This document shows positions 1-9,655 of a DNA stretch of 64,000 bases, one piece after another. This stretch comes from Isoetes taiwanensis (taxonomy: Eukaryota > Streptophyta > Lycopodiopsida > Isoetales > Isoetaceae). Made by a program: the position numbers and the translations under genes. The notes beneath the pieces were generated by a model that was given only the letters and a program-made list of their open reading frames with translations, was not told where the DNA came from and ran no database searches. The stretch covers positions 9,589,712-9,653,711 of the forward strand of contig JAJEKV010000011.1 of NCBI GenBank assembly GCA_021234155.1, written 5' to 3'. The first letter of the stretch is position 1; every line of letters begins with the position of its first letter.

Positions 1-660
1 AAACTGCGGTCCACGATTGCTGACGATAGTATCGGGCAAGTCGTGAAGTCTGACTACTTCACGAAGAAGAAGATCCATTGTTCCCTCACTGGTGATGGTG
101 ATGTTGCAGGGAATAAAATGAGTCATCTTAGAGAAACGATCAACAACAACCATAATGGCATCATAACCCCGAGAGACTGGCAGCTCCAGAATAAAGTCTA
201 TAGAAATGCTCTTCCAAATCTGGTACTGGAAGTGGCTGAAGAAGGTCATGAGGAAGATGCTTTGGAACCTTCGCTCGACAGTAGATATCACAGGATCGAA
301 TAAAAACTTAGACAGCACGACGAAGCCCAGACCACCAATATTCTCAACTAATAAGTTCAAGAGTCTTGGCCATTCCAAAGTGTCCAGCCATAGGTGAATC
401 ATGGCAAGCCTGGAGAACCCGAAACCTAGAAGTACCATCTGGCACATACAGAAGCCCATCACGGAACAAATGTCCATCTCGAACCTCAAAACGATCGAGT
501 CCGATCGCGATTTACCGAGAAGATGATGCGTGGTCGAGGTGTGAGAATATATCTTGAGCCAATGGATCGGAGGGCGTAAATGCTCGAACAGCATCTTAAT
601 ACCGTGATCATGAGGCCTCTCGAATAAAATGTATGGCTGATCAAATGTAGGATCGCCTAC
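1..660 (-). pseudogene. Ty3/gypsy integrase core fragment, inactivated
   Basis: Minus-strand translation of the first bases gives a Ty3/gypsy integrase core: a VVVDRFSKM-like stretch near 120-160 and HDLPDTIVSNRGPQF near 1-45. The family has Asp in the S-D-R-G motif; here bases 16-18 encode Asn, so one catalytic residue of the DDE triad is lost. The piece is cut by the window edge, and the linker towards RNase H (about 300-900) reads only in broken frames. It is the 3' end of the polyprotein whose other parts lie at 880-2,779 and 8,839-9,655. Seen: motifs and substitution. Inferred: inactive integrase of an old element. Exact domain ends are uncertain. Confidence 0.8.
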
Positions 661-879
661 CTTGGACTCAAGGTAGAAGCATCAAGACAAGGCATCAAGC
701 TTTCCTTGGAAGGATCAAGGTCAGTACTTGATCACGAACGGGATAATACTTGAGTATGCCATCGGGCCTGACGACAGTTAAGCACCCAAGCAGACTGAAA
801 ATATTCTAGATTTCGATGATCTGTATAAACTGTGACCTTATAAGGAGATCCCTCTAGGAAACTTCTCCACTCCTTGAAA

Positions 880-2215
880 GAATCCACTATAGCCAACAAC
901 TCCTTGTCATAAATGGGGTAGTTGATTTCTTTTTTTTATTGAAGGCATGGTTGGTGGGACTTGCACCCACCCACGTCTCCCACCCGATGGTAGCCAGTGG
1001 GTTTTGAACCCTGGTGGGGATTACCCCAATCCAAGGCCTTACCACTAGACCACCACCGCGATGGGCTGGGGGGGGGGTAGTTGATTTCAACTGCCTAAAA
1101 CTTCCGTAAGTGATAGGCGATTGGATGCAATTCATGGTCATCCCCCTGCTGTAACAGGATCCCACCAAGAGAAAAATCAAAAACATCTGCTTCGACAACA
1201 TATGGGCGTAAAGGATCTGCATGAGCAAGAACAGGCGCCGTGGTAAAAACATGCTTCAGAGTAACGAAGGCAGATTCCGCTTGCACACTCCATTCAAATG
1301 GCACGTCCTTAACCATGAGGTGTGTCAAAGGAAGGATAATCTTCGAATAGTCCCGAATGAAATGGCAATAGAAATTGGCAAACCCAAGAAAACACTAAAC
1401 ACTTCAAACAGATAAAGGTGTTTGCCACTCCAGAACAATGCTGACTTTTTCGAGATCCATAGAGACTCTATGTGGAGTGATATGGTAGCCAAGGAACTCC
1501 ACGTTATCCTACTCAAACTGACATTTCTTAAGTTTGACATATAACCCATACTCACGAAGCTTCTGAAGGACTTGTCGAACATGCCTCTCATGTTCTTTGA
1601 GAGTCTTAGAATAAATAAGAATATCATTCAAATAGATGATAACAAAAGTGTCTAAGAACTCTCGAAAGACATCATTGGCCATATGTTGGAATACTGCTGG
1701 AGCATTGGTAAGTCCAAACGGCATAAATGCTCAAAATGTTCATATCGAGTACGAAAAGCTGTTTTTCACCCATCACCCTCCCAGATCCGGATAAGATTGT
1801 AGGCACCCCGAAGATCAATCTTCATAAAATAATGCGCACCTTGGAGTCACTCCAACAACTCTGGGATCAGAAGAAGCGGATATCGATTCGGCACTGTGAT
1901 TTTATTGAGGCCACGATAATCAACGTTCAGACGCAGCGAATCATCCTTCTTTTTGACGAAAACGATAGGAGCTCTAGCAGGGGACTGAGAATGTCGAATG
2001 AAACCAGTGGTTAGATTCTCTTCAATATAATCCCGCAAAACCTTCAACTCAGCGGGAGATAGACCATATATCGGACCATATGTCGACATTGTCCCCTGCT
2101 GCAAATCAATAGGACAATCATATGGACGATGCTCTGAGAGCTTGCTGGCCTTGACTTTGTCAAAATCATCAGAGAAGTCGCCATATTTATCTAGGAGCAT
2201 TGGGGCAGACTTCAC
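880..2215 (-). pseudogene. Ty3/gypsy reverse transcriptase and RNase H, broken
   Basis: Reverse transcriptase is recognisable in two pieces. 1,847-2,215 holds the fingers/palm with IVFVKKKDDSLRLNVDYRGLNK. 1,509-1,724 holds [13 protein letters not shown] and the active-site region, where the YxDD box reads Y-L-N-D: bases 1,626-1,628 encode Asn instead of the first catalytic Asp. RNase H/connection sequence lies at 1,095-1,328 (SAFVTLKHVFTTAPVLAHAD) and continues below 930 after removal of a SINE. Frameshifts separate the pieces. The order on the minus strand (protease, RT, RNase H, integrase) is that of Ty3/gypsy. Together with the Asn in the integrase motif, the enzyme is certainly non-functional. 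Confidence 0.9.
930..1073 (-). mobile_element. tRNA-derived SINE (Au-SINE-like) with 15-bp target-site duplication
   Basis: Read on the minus strand, the insert starts in a G/C run at 1,073 and carries a Pol III box A (tggtctagtgg, within 1,041-1,054) and a perfect box B (ggttcaaaacc, 1,000-1,010). It ends in a short A-rich tail (930-940). It is flanked by identical 15-bp repeats ggggtagttgatttc at 915-929 and 1,074-1,088. Removing element plus one repeat deletes 159 bp, a multiple of three, and rejoins the RNase H frame of the surrounding gypsy remnant. The tRNA-related head resembles the widespread plant Au-SINE type as I know it; the family name is recognition from memory, while the boxes and duplication are seen directly. 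Confidence 0.9.
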
Positions 2216-2329
2216 TAGCTAGCCGACGGGTGAACCTGGATTGCAAATACTAAACTTGGATCTTGCCTTCCAGATTTAATGAACTCGCGAAGAGAAATCT
2301 TCGAGATATGAAACTGAGGGCATGAAGAA

Positions 2330-2505
2330 GCCTCTACAGAAGCAGGAGCAGGAGCAAGAGCAGGAGCAACTAGAACAAGAACTGGAGCAGGGAGTGGAGC
2401 ACGAACTGGAGTAGGAGCAGAAGCAGGAACTGGAACTGGAGCAAGAGGACGAGGAAGAGCAGAAACTGGAGCTAGAGCTGGATCTGAGACATTATCAAGA
2501 ATATG
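2330..2505 (-). repeat. Low-complexity GGAGCA-type repeat coding a Pro/Ala-rich linker
   Basis: An imperfect run of gagcagga/ggaactgg units on the plus strand translates on the minus strand to an alternating Pro-Ala-Val linker (PAPVPAPASAPTPV). It sits between protease and RT of the gypsy remnant and probably expanded by slippage; length varies freely in such spacers. Confidence 0.75.
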
Positions 2506-2506
2506 G

Positions 2507-2779
2507 TCAGAATCTGGGGCACGAACTAGAGCAGAGGAAAGAGTCGCAACATAGAGCAGAAATAGGAACAGCAAGGACGAAATCAGGGGCCCACGATACT
2601 ACACGGATCGAAGTCAATGTTGGTATAGAGTTCTGAACTGCAGATGAACTGGAATTAGAGCTAGAACCCGCAAATCGAAATGATCTAGTATGCCAATCAA
2701 TCTGTGGGTTATGTAGCTCAAGCCAGGGCAGACCCAAGACTATTGGCGCATGTGGGCTAGCGATGAAATTGAAGGAAAT
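2507..2779 (-). pseudogene. Ty3/gypsy protease, C-terminal part (split by the copia insertion)
   Basis: Minus-strand translation reads [27 protein letters not shown], the ILGLPWL/HNPxIDW end of a Ty3/gypsy aspartic protease. Its N-terminal half, with the active-site region, lies 6 kb away at 8,839-9,170. Deleting the copia element plus one 5-bp duplication (6,064 bp) puts the two halves in the same frame, so the protease was still an open frame when copia landed. Confidence 0.9.
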
Positions 2780-3001
2780 TATTGGACGTTGGAATATTCT
2801 CTGGAACAAAGTGACTTCATGATCTAGGGTTAGATTGATGTGTTTTTAGTATGTCATTGAAAACTCCATTGTTCACGGAGCTATTACGGGCAGAAGCTAT
2901 GACGGTGCCCATGCTCTATTTGGAGCACTGTCTCTTGTATAAGAACAAGGAGAAGCAATGTAATTCTAGTCTGATTACCTCATATTTTCTTGTTTTTATC
3001 A
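2780..3001 (+). repeat. copia 5' LTR
   Basis: 222 bp, starting tattggacgttgg and ending ttttatca. A TATA-like tgtataagaa lies near 2,936. The primer site starts at the next base. Partner of the copy at 8,617. Confidence 0.93.
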
Positions 3002-3013
3002 TGGTATCAGAGT
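3002..3013 (+). other. copia primer-binding site (tRNA-iMet type)
   Basis: tggtatcagagt directly after the 5' LTR matches the usual plant primer site complementary to the 3' end of initiator methionine tRNA. Confidence 0.9.
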
Positions 3014-3061
3014 CAGGGAGATTGCCACGGCTGAGAAGCTGCATTTGGCCAATGAGAGAAA

Positions 3062-4770
3062 ATGGGCAAGATTGAGAAACTCTCTCATAGCAATGCATTC
3101 TATTGGTTCATAAAGGTACGAGGGAAGCTAGCTGAGAAGGGATTATGGCACATAGTCTCTGGAGATGAGCCAAGGCCAGTGCTCACACCAAGTATCGTGC
3201 CCTATGGCTGCTCAAGTTGTCAAAGGAGGAATTGGAACTTCACTTCAAATTGAGAGCAAGAATGAATCGGTGAAAAGGATGTAAGTCTCAAAGGAAGTGA
3301 GAATGAGAGACAGCTCGCTAAGGTGGATGAGAGAGATTGGGAAGCTCGAAATATCATGAAATATCTAGATGATAACTTGATTGCATAGATCGAAGAGCTG
3401 CGAGAAAGTGCTAAAGAGGCATGGGAGCAACTCAATGCCACATACCGTAGAAAGCATTTTTCTCAACAAAGCTACCTTGTATTCAATCATTTTTACAACA
3501 AAATTGAAAGATTGTATGTCAACCGAGGAGTACATCTCAAAAGTAAAGGCAAACAGCAGCTCTTCAACTCCAAGGGATGGAAAAAGGAATGATCTCATCA
3601 GAGGTGCCTTATTACTTGGTCTACCTACCAGCTATAATAACGGAAGAATCTTATTGGTTCTTCAGAGCATGTAGAGCTTGAATGGGCCTGCCAACAGATA
3701 TTGATGGAAGAAACAAATCAATGTGGATATAAGAAAGTGGGAAATAAAGAAGGGCAAGCACTATTGGGAAGGCAGGATGGTATGGAAAGTAGAAAATGTT
3801 ACAACTGTAACAAAATTGGTCATTTAGCCAAAGACTGCCCTGAATTAGATCGTAGGAAAAGGAAGCACAAGGTTAAGGAAAAGGAAGAAAGTAAGAAGAA
3901 AGGAGGCCACGCACAGGGTCATAAGGCTTCAAAGGCAAGTGATTCGGATAGCTCCAACAGTGATTCCATGATCTCAGCTGCTAAGGCCTTTATGGCAAGT
4001 TCAAAAGTAAGTGGAAAAGACTTTTGTTTTAAAAATGCGTGTTTTGCACTTTGGTGGCTTGCAATGTACGTCTGCCATCTCTTATCCCATGTTGTCCAGA
4101 TTGCTGTGAATGCTTTTCAGGATACACAAGACTCATGGTGTAGTCCTGATATCTTGAATTCTGTTGGTGTATTGGCAGACACGGCTCAAGGTACTCGGTA
4201 CCTGGATTCTGGAGCCAGTGACCACATGACTAGTAATAGAGAGTTGTTCAAACAACTCAAATTGCTTCCTGGAAATAAGAAAGTGAAGATCGGAAAAGGA
4301 ACTCTTGCAATAAATGGGTCAGGGACAGTCAATGTGGAACTTGCAGCAGGAAGTGTACAGTTGAAAGGCACCCTATTTGTTCCCGAACTAGAAGTAAATC
4401 TCATATCTATATCCAAAATGGATGATGCTGGACTGTTTGCTACCTTTGGAAACAGGCAATGCTTGATCAAAGATAAATATCAAAAAATATTGGCCCGTGG
4501 AGAAAGGGAAGGAAGTTTGTATAAATTGAGTTGGTACAAAGAACAGTCCACTGCCCTGGTTGTGGTATCAACTAATGAGCATCAAATCTAGCATGAAAGG
4601 CTAGGGCATGCCAATTATGATTTTCTGAAGAAAATGAAAGAACAAAACTTGGTGCTTGGAATGCCTAGAGTCAAAGCTCCTCTAGGAATGTGTGAGGGTT
4701 GTGCCCTCGGAAAACTTAGCAGGAAGGCTTACAAACAATGCAAAGGTTCTCGTGCAACAGGGAAAATTTT
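3062..4770 (+). pseudogene. copia gag, zinc knuckle, protease and integrase zinc domain
   Basis: Gag begins near 3,062 (KIEKLSHSNAFYWFIKVRGK) and shifts frame more than once before 3,700. The frame from 3,701 carries a CCHC knuckle (CYNCNKIGHLAKDC, about residues 33-46). Further on is a protease with intact D-S-G (YLDSGASDHMT, near 4,200-4,230). A TAG at 4,589-4,591 precedes the integrase zinc domain (HERLGH...CEGC), which ends where a 770-bp insert begins. Zinc knuckle, Asp protease and HHCC order is diagnostic of copia. An unusual hydrophobic stretch (4,030-4,130), not typical for the spacer, may be a small insertion or a frameshifted segment. Confidence 0.88.
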
Positions 4771-5540
4771 AAGGGACCTATAATTTTGTATAAGTATAAT
4801 GAATTGGCCATTCCTTGTAAAATATGCCCCCAAAAGTGTAGCCTGAACTGGCCATTTTTCCTATTTTTTTCTAATGTGGCAGCAACCCAATTGGCGATTT
4901 TTGAACCAAATATCTAGTAATGTGCAGCTCAAATGGCGATTTTTAGCTAGATTCTTATTAAATATAGTGCTAGTTGCCCAAACATAAAGAAGTCGCTACC
5001 CTATATAAATATGTTTAAGTTACATATTGTATGAATTCAAACTCATACCCCATGTATTTCAATAATGCACAGATTGCTGGTAGGGAGAATCGGATATCGG
5101 ATGCCGGAGTCTTCGTAAAGAGGATTGAAAAGTGCCTCGATATTTGATTTTCCAAAAGAGCGAGATTATTCTTAGTTGGTAGATATATTTAGAAATAAAA
5201 ATTTCTAATAATGTTGGCCCCCCATAAGTGACGAATTTATGAGGGGGCCTCGAATGAGTTAAGATTTGGCGAACTTAAGGCATTATAGAATTTGGCCAAG
5301 TGGCCTAAATGGCCATTCCATAAGCATACCTAGTTCTCGCTTGGGACTAAATTGGCCCCAAAGTCGATACCACTCTAATTAGCAAACATCTAATTGGCCA
5401 TTTTAATGTCATAATAGGCAATAAAGTGTCGTGAAATGGCGAATCTGCAGGTAGTCCACGGGTAAGGCATCCTACTCAAGCCGGCCGTCGCATTTTGTCT
5501 GAACCTGTAATTTGTGGCCAAATGGCCCGCCGGGGCCACT
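4771..5540. mobile_element. 770-bp insertion rich in TGGCC/TGGCG motifs, 8-bp flanking repeat
   Basis: The copia integrase reading is interrupted between matching aaaatttt octamers (4,763-4,770 and 5,541-5,548). The insert has no coding capacity. It carries about a dozen copies of a short motif, (a/t)(a/t)tggc(c/g), in both orientations. It also has a strong inner hairpin at about 5,214-5,248 (ggccccccataa against ttatgagggggcc). The terminal inverted match is weak (aagggacc against agtggcccc). An 8-bp duplication and many short sub-repeats would suit a non-autonomous hAT-type element; without clear terminal repeats this assignment stays tentative. Confidence 0.6.
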
Positions 5541-5548
5541 AAAATTTT

Positions 5549-6120
5549 CACTGTCGTGCAAAGCAACCTTTGGAAGTTGTGCACATGGATGTATGGGGAC
5601 CAGCACGCGTCACCTCTCTTGGAGGATCAAGGTATGTTCTGTTATTGGTTGATGACTTTTCAAGGAAAAATTGGGTGTTCTTTATGGCCTATAAATCTGA
5701 TGCTTTTGGTCAGTTTAACACATGGAAGGCCATGGTAGAGAGCTTCACGGATAAGACCATAAAAACTATCAGAACAGGTCAAGGAGGAGAGTTCGTTGGA
5801 GGGGAATTTTCTGAATTTCTTCAAAGCTTTGGCATTATTCATGAGACATCGGTGGCACATGAGCATCAGCAAAATGGCGTCGTAGAGCTTAAGAATCGTA
5901 CTGTCTTGGAGTGTGCCAGGGCTATGCCTTTGTCCAAAAGCATTGACCACAAGTTCTGGGCAGAAGCCATCCATACAGCAGTCTACATCATAAATCGAGT
6001 GCCAACTAAGGTTGTAGCCAATGGTGTACCAGAGGAGATATAGACAGGAAAGAAACCTAATGTTGAAGGATTAAGATCTTCGGGTGTACAGCATATGCGC
6101 ATGTCTCTAAAGAAGAACGC
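5549..6120 (+). pseudogene. copia integrase core, second catalytic Asp replaced
   Basis: The frame resumes after the insert with LEVVHMDVWGP (first catalytic Asp) and continues through LLLVDDFSRKNWVFF. The usual D-N-G-G-E-F block reads G-Q-G-G-E-F: bases 5,777-5,779 encode Gly in place of the second catalytic Asp. The third residue is kept (QQNGVVELKNRT). A TAG at 6,041-6,043 ends the frame, and the next segment is shifted. Loss of the Asp makes integration activity very unlikely. Confidence 0.85.
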
Positions 6121-6156
6121 AAATCAGGTAAGCTCTCAAATAGAGCATTCCCATGC

Positions 6157-7051
6157 ATGTTTGTAGGTTATGGTGAGACCACTAAAGGCTATAAACTGTT
6201 TATACCTGGTACACGCAAAATGATGATCAGAAGAAATGTGATTTTTGATGAGCAGGATTTTAGTATAGGGCAGAATAAGAAGCCATCTCACTTTGGTCCT
6301 CTTGAGGTTGCTACACATGAAGACGCAGATGACTCTAGTGATACAGATATTGAAGATGCTGATCACACCCAAAACACCCTTGTAGAAGAAATTGATATTC
6401 CATCTGAGCCTGAATTAGCAGGGGATGCTAGTGAGGATGATACTGCAGAGGGTGCCAGGGAGGATGATACTGGTGCTGCTGAACCAAGGAGGTCTACCCA
6501 ACCTAGGAAGAACACTGCCAGAATGCAAGATTACCTTGATAGTAGAAAGCCTAGAGGTGCAGCGTACTTGGCCCTGCACAGCAATGCATCTGTAGAAGAA
6601 CCAAGCACATACTTAGAAGCCATGCAAAGTCATGACAAGCTCTTATGGAGGCAAGCGATGGAAGAAGAATATGCTTCTTTGATGGAGAACCACACGTGGG
6701 ATTTGTGCAGTTTACCACCTAGACGGAAAGCTATCACCTGTAAGTGGATTTACAAAATCAAATATGATGAAAACAATGTTATTACTAGATACAAGGCTCG
6801 GCTGGTTGCTAGAGGCTGCTCTCAGACTGCTGGTATTAACTACCATGAGACTTTTGCTCCAGTTGCATGCCTTACTTCTGTGAGAGTAGTTTTGGTATTG
6901 GCTGCTGCACTTGAGCTTGACTTACAGCAAATGGACATCAAAAGTGCTTTCTTGCATGGCAAACTAGATGAAGAGGTATATTTGAAACAACCACCTGGAT
7001 TTATTGCTCCCAGCCATGAGAAAGAAGTATGCAAGCTCAATAAGGCTATTT
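6157..7051 (+). pseudogene. copia integrase C-terminus and reverse transcriptase, first part
   Basis: Starts with the copia GKxxxKxxG-related tail of integrase (FVGYGETTKGYKLFIPGTR). An acidic spacer follows (Asp/Glu-rich, about residues 50-115), then the RT fingers and palm: WKWIYK-type motif, RYKARLVARGCSQTAGINYHETFAPVA, and QMDIKSAFLHGKLDEEVYLKQPPGF. The reading stops inside the LNKAIYGLKQ block, where a foldback element was inserted at 7,052. Confidence 0.9.
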
Positions 7052-7372
7052 GGGCATATGCATGTTACACCCTGCCATTTTTGGAACCTGCCAAAGTACC
7101 TGCACTAGGTACTTTTGGATTGGGTACTATTTTCTTGTTCTTTTGGTCAAAACTAGTTCAAAAGTTCGATATAAAATGTCAAAAGCATATCAATGTTCAA
7201 GGTTAAGATAGAGATAATACTATTGGAGGCCAAAATGAATGCATTCAATTTAACATTTGTAGTTATTGAGATATTATAAAAGTACCCAGTACCCAGTGTT
7301 GGGTACTTTTTTAGGTAGTTTTATGGTTCCTAAATGGTACTTTTTTTTATAGGGTGTAGCATGCTTATGCAC
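7052..7372. mobile_element. Foldback (MITE-like) element inside copia RT
   Basis: 321 bp with imperfect terminal inverted repeats (left gggcatatgcatgttacaccc, right agggtgtagcatgcttatgcac), flanked by attt at 7,048-7,051 and 7,373-7,376. Element plus one duplication is 325 bp, which exactly explains the frame change between the two RT pieces. It contains repeated ggtactttt/aaagtacc blocks and no coding potential. The superfamily is not clear to me. Confidence 0.75.
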
Positions 7373-7373
7373 A

Positions 7374-8502
7374 TTTATGGCTTGAAACAGTCCCCTCGGC
7401 TCTGGTATAAGACCATACATGCTTTCTTTACTGCTCAGGGCTTTACTAGAAGCGAGGCTGATTGGAATATCTATTCTAAAGTAAGTGGGACACAACTTAT
7501 GATTGTTGTGCTTTATGTCGATGACCTCATTCTGGCATCCAACCCTGCTGATATGATGAATCAGACCAAGGCAGCATTGACTCACCGTTTCCATATGAGA
7601 GATCTTGGTCCTTTAAAGTATTTTCTAGGGATACAAGTGCTCATGGATCAGGCTACTCACTCTGTCACCCTGCACCAGGCAAAAGGTATCGAATCGCTTC
7701 TTGCTAGATGTAATATGGAGCATGCAAGAGATGTAAGCACCCCAGCGACTGCTAGTCACCTGACCTTTGCCATGTGTCCCACAACTGCCACTAGCAAACA
7801 ATCCATGCAACATATCCCCTATAGGAGTGTGGTCAGATCCCTCATGCATTTCATTGTGTGTAGCAGGCCAGATATTGCAGAGGATGTCATCACTGTAAGC
7901 CAATTCTTGGAGAACCTAGGGCCTGACCACTGGCAAGCAGTTAAAAGAATTTTAAGGTATTTGAAGAATACCATACACTTAGGCGTCTGTTATGGCGGCA
8001 CAGGTCTCACACATCCTATTCTAGAAGGTTTTGTGGATGTTGATTACGCAGGTGATCTTGACTCCAGAAAATCTCGTACGGGCTTCTGTTTTAAGCTACA
8101 AGGGGGAGTGGTTAGTTGGAATAGCAGAAAGCAGAAAGTTACTGCAGTAAGTTCTTGTGAAAGTGAATACATGGCAATATGTGCAGCTTCAAAAGAAACC
8201 ATATGGTTAAGGTGCCTTCTTAGAGATTTGGGAGCAGAACAGAAACATGCTACTGTCATTTTCAATGACAATAAAGCAGCAGTCAGCCTCGTGAAGAATC
8301 CTAGCAATTTCAGCAAAGCAAAGACATTGAAACTCAGTTCCATTTCACTCGTGAAAAAGTTGAAGAAGGAAAGATTGTCATCAAGCATCTTAAGACTCAC
8401 TTTATGACTGCAAATGCTCTCAGAAAACCTTTAGCAAGGAGAAGATATTCTGAGTGCTTGGACGAAATGGGGATGGTGAGAGTTGGAGCTGCAGCAGATA
8501 AG
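7374..8502 (+). pseudogene. copia reverse transcriptase active site and RNase H
   Basis: Resumes with IYGLKQSPRLWYKTIHAFF, then the intact YVDD box (VLYVDDLILAS, near 7,515) and the connection domain. RNase H follows (FVDVDYAGDLDSRKSRTGFCF; SSCESEYMAICAASKE; FNDNKAAVSLVKNP), keeping the acidic residues. Near 8,325 a frameshift moves the last ~55 codons (HFTREKVEEGKIVIKH...) into another frame, ending at about 8,502. The RT/RNase H portion is the best-preserved part of the element. Confidence 0.9.
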
Positions 8503-8604
8503 TGAAAGGGTGCTGAAAATCAAGTAAAGTAGATCTATTCAGTTCTTATTTGCCTTGTTATTCTGTTGGTACAGTAGCTGATTTGAATTGTAAATGAAGT
8601 CACT

Positions 8605-8616
8605 CTTGAGGGAGAG
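8605..8616 (+). other. copia polypurine tract
   Basis: cttgagggagag immediately before the 3' LTR; position and composition fit the plus-strand priming tract. Confidence 0.8.
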
Positions 8617-8838
8617 TATTGGACGTTGGAATATTCTCTGGAACAAAGTGACTTCATGATCTAGGGTTAGGTTGATCTGTTTTTAGTATGTCATTGAAAA
8701 CTCCATTGTTCACGGAGCTATTACGGGCAGAAGCTATGATGGTGCCCATGCTCTATTTGGAGCACCATCTCTTGTATAAGAACAAGGAGAAGCAATGCAA
8801 TTCTAGTCTGATTACCTCATATTTTCTTGTTTTTATCA
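8617..8838 (+). repeat. copia 3' LTR
   Basis: 222 bp, about 97% identical to the 5' LTR by eye. It is followed directly by the duplication gaaat and then the gypsy protease. Confidence 0.93.
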
Positions 8839-9170
8839 GAAATATTACAAGAAACTCCCTCGAACAAAACCTGAAGAGGCGCAGTACATTCTGTGACTGC
8901 ACCTGAGGAGATCTCCCATCCATCAATCACTTCGACAAAACCGGGATGCTCAACCTTGCTTCTAGGGATTGCATGCTTACTGGCGAATGCATTATCCATA
9001 AAGCAAGCATTTGCACCACAATCAAGTTGCGCCAACGCTTCCAATCTTCCAACCTCTGATTTCAATGCTATAGAGATGAAGAATGCCTTGCTGACCTTAT
9101 CCGATGGAATAAACATGTCAAGAAGTATGGAAGGAGTCTGAGAAAAGGCGGTCAGCCGACGAGAGACTCC
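8839..9170 (-). pseudogene. Ty3/gypsy protease, N-terminal part
   Basis: Minus-strand reading SEVGRLEALAQLDCGANACFMDNAFASKHAIP is the active-site segment of a Ty3/gypsy aspartic protease. The usual D-S/T-G reads D-C-G. It continues into the C-terminal piece at 2,507-2,779 once the copia element is removed. Confidence 0.85.
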
Positions 9171-9172
9171 TA

Positions 9173-9655
9173 CTACTTGGACCGGCCTCTGAAGTTTTCC
9201 GACTGATTTGGGTGCTTCACAGGGCATCCACGAACAATATGGCCAGCTCCTCCGCAATAGAGGCAGAGGTTAGCCTCCCTTCGACGCTGCTTCTCTGCAG
9301 CAGATAAAGGTCCTTGAACTGCCCGATCAATCTGCATAGGCTCAGGTCCGGACCTGCTAGATTCTACAGATGAAACCGGGGAAGGTGTAGCTACATGCGC
9401 TTGTGTGATTGGGAAAACCTGCATTCGAAGAGCCGATTATCACATCGAACTATAAATCTGATGGCTTCTTCCAAAGTCTGAGGGTCCTCCATGGACAACA
9501 ACATGTCTTTGACGTCCTCACATAACCCCCTTCGGAAACAATCTCGAAGCGCAATATCATCCCAGGCAGTATCTACCGCAGTTTGACAAAATTCTTATGC
9601 ATATACTGAAGCTGGACGAGAGCCTTGCCTTAGATTGCAAAGTTTTATGACTGGG
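9173..9655 (-). pseudogene. Ty3/gypsy gag with CCHC zinc knuckle, 5' truncated
   Basis: 9,173-9,424 encodes a gag C-terminus with the knuckle C-L-Y-C-G-G-A-G-H-I-V-R-G-C (CX2CX4HX4C) after a Pro/Ser-rich stretch. Upstream, 9,425-9,650 reads as gag matrix/capsid sequence (TAWDDIALRDCFRRGL, MLLSMEDPQTLEEAIRFIVR) with a stop near 9,595. The gag start and the 5' LTR of this element are missing; the reading ends at the G-run where an unrelated LTR fragment of opposite orientation begins. Confidence 0.85.

Larger units (their letters stand above)
2780..8838 (+). mobile_element. Complete Ty1/copia LTR retrotransposon nested in the gypsy protease
   Basis: Two 222-bp LTRs (2,780-3,001 and 8,617-8,838) differ at about six positions. 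A tRNA-iMet-type primer site follows the 5' LTR, a purine tract precedes the 3' LTR, and the 5-bp duplication gaaat flanks the whole (2,775-2,779; 8,839-8,843). Internal order gag, protease, integrase, RT, RNase H is copia order. The coding part has several frameshifts and stops, a 770-bp insertion in the integrase (4,771-5,540) and a foldback element in the RT (7,052-7,372), so it is dead as an autonomous element. The boundaries set by the duplication make the LTRs start with TA rather than the usual TG, and end in CA. Confidence 0.95.

Noticed and set aside
5390-5740. Frames spanning the insert/integrase junction in copia
   Set aside because: They read through the 770-bp insert and are artefacts of the junction.
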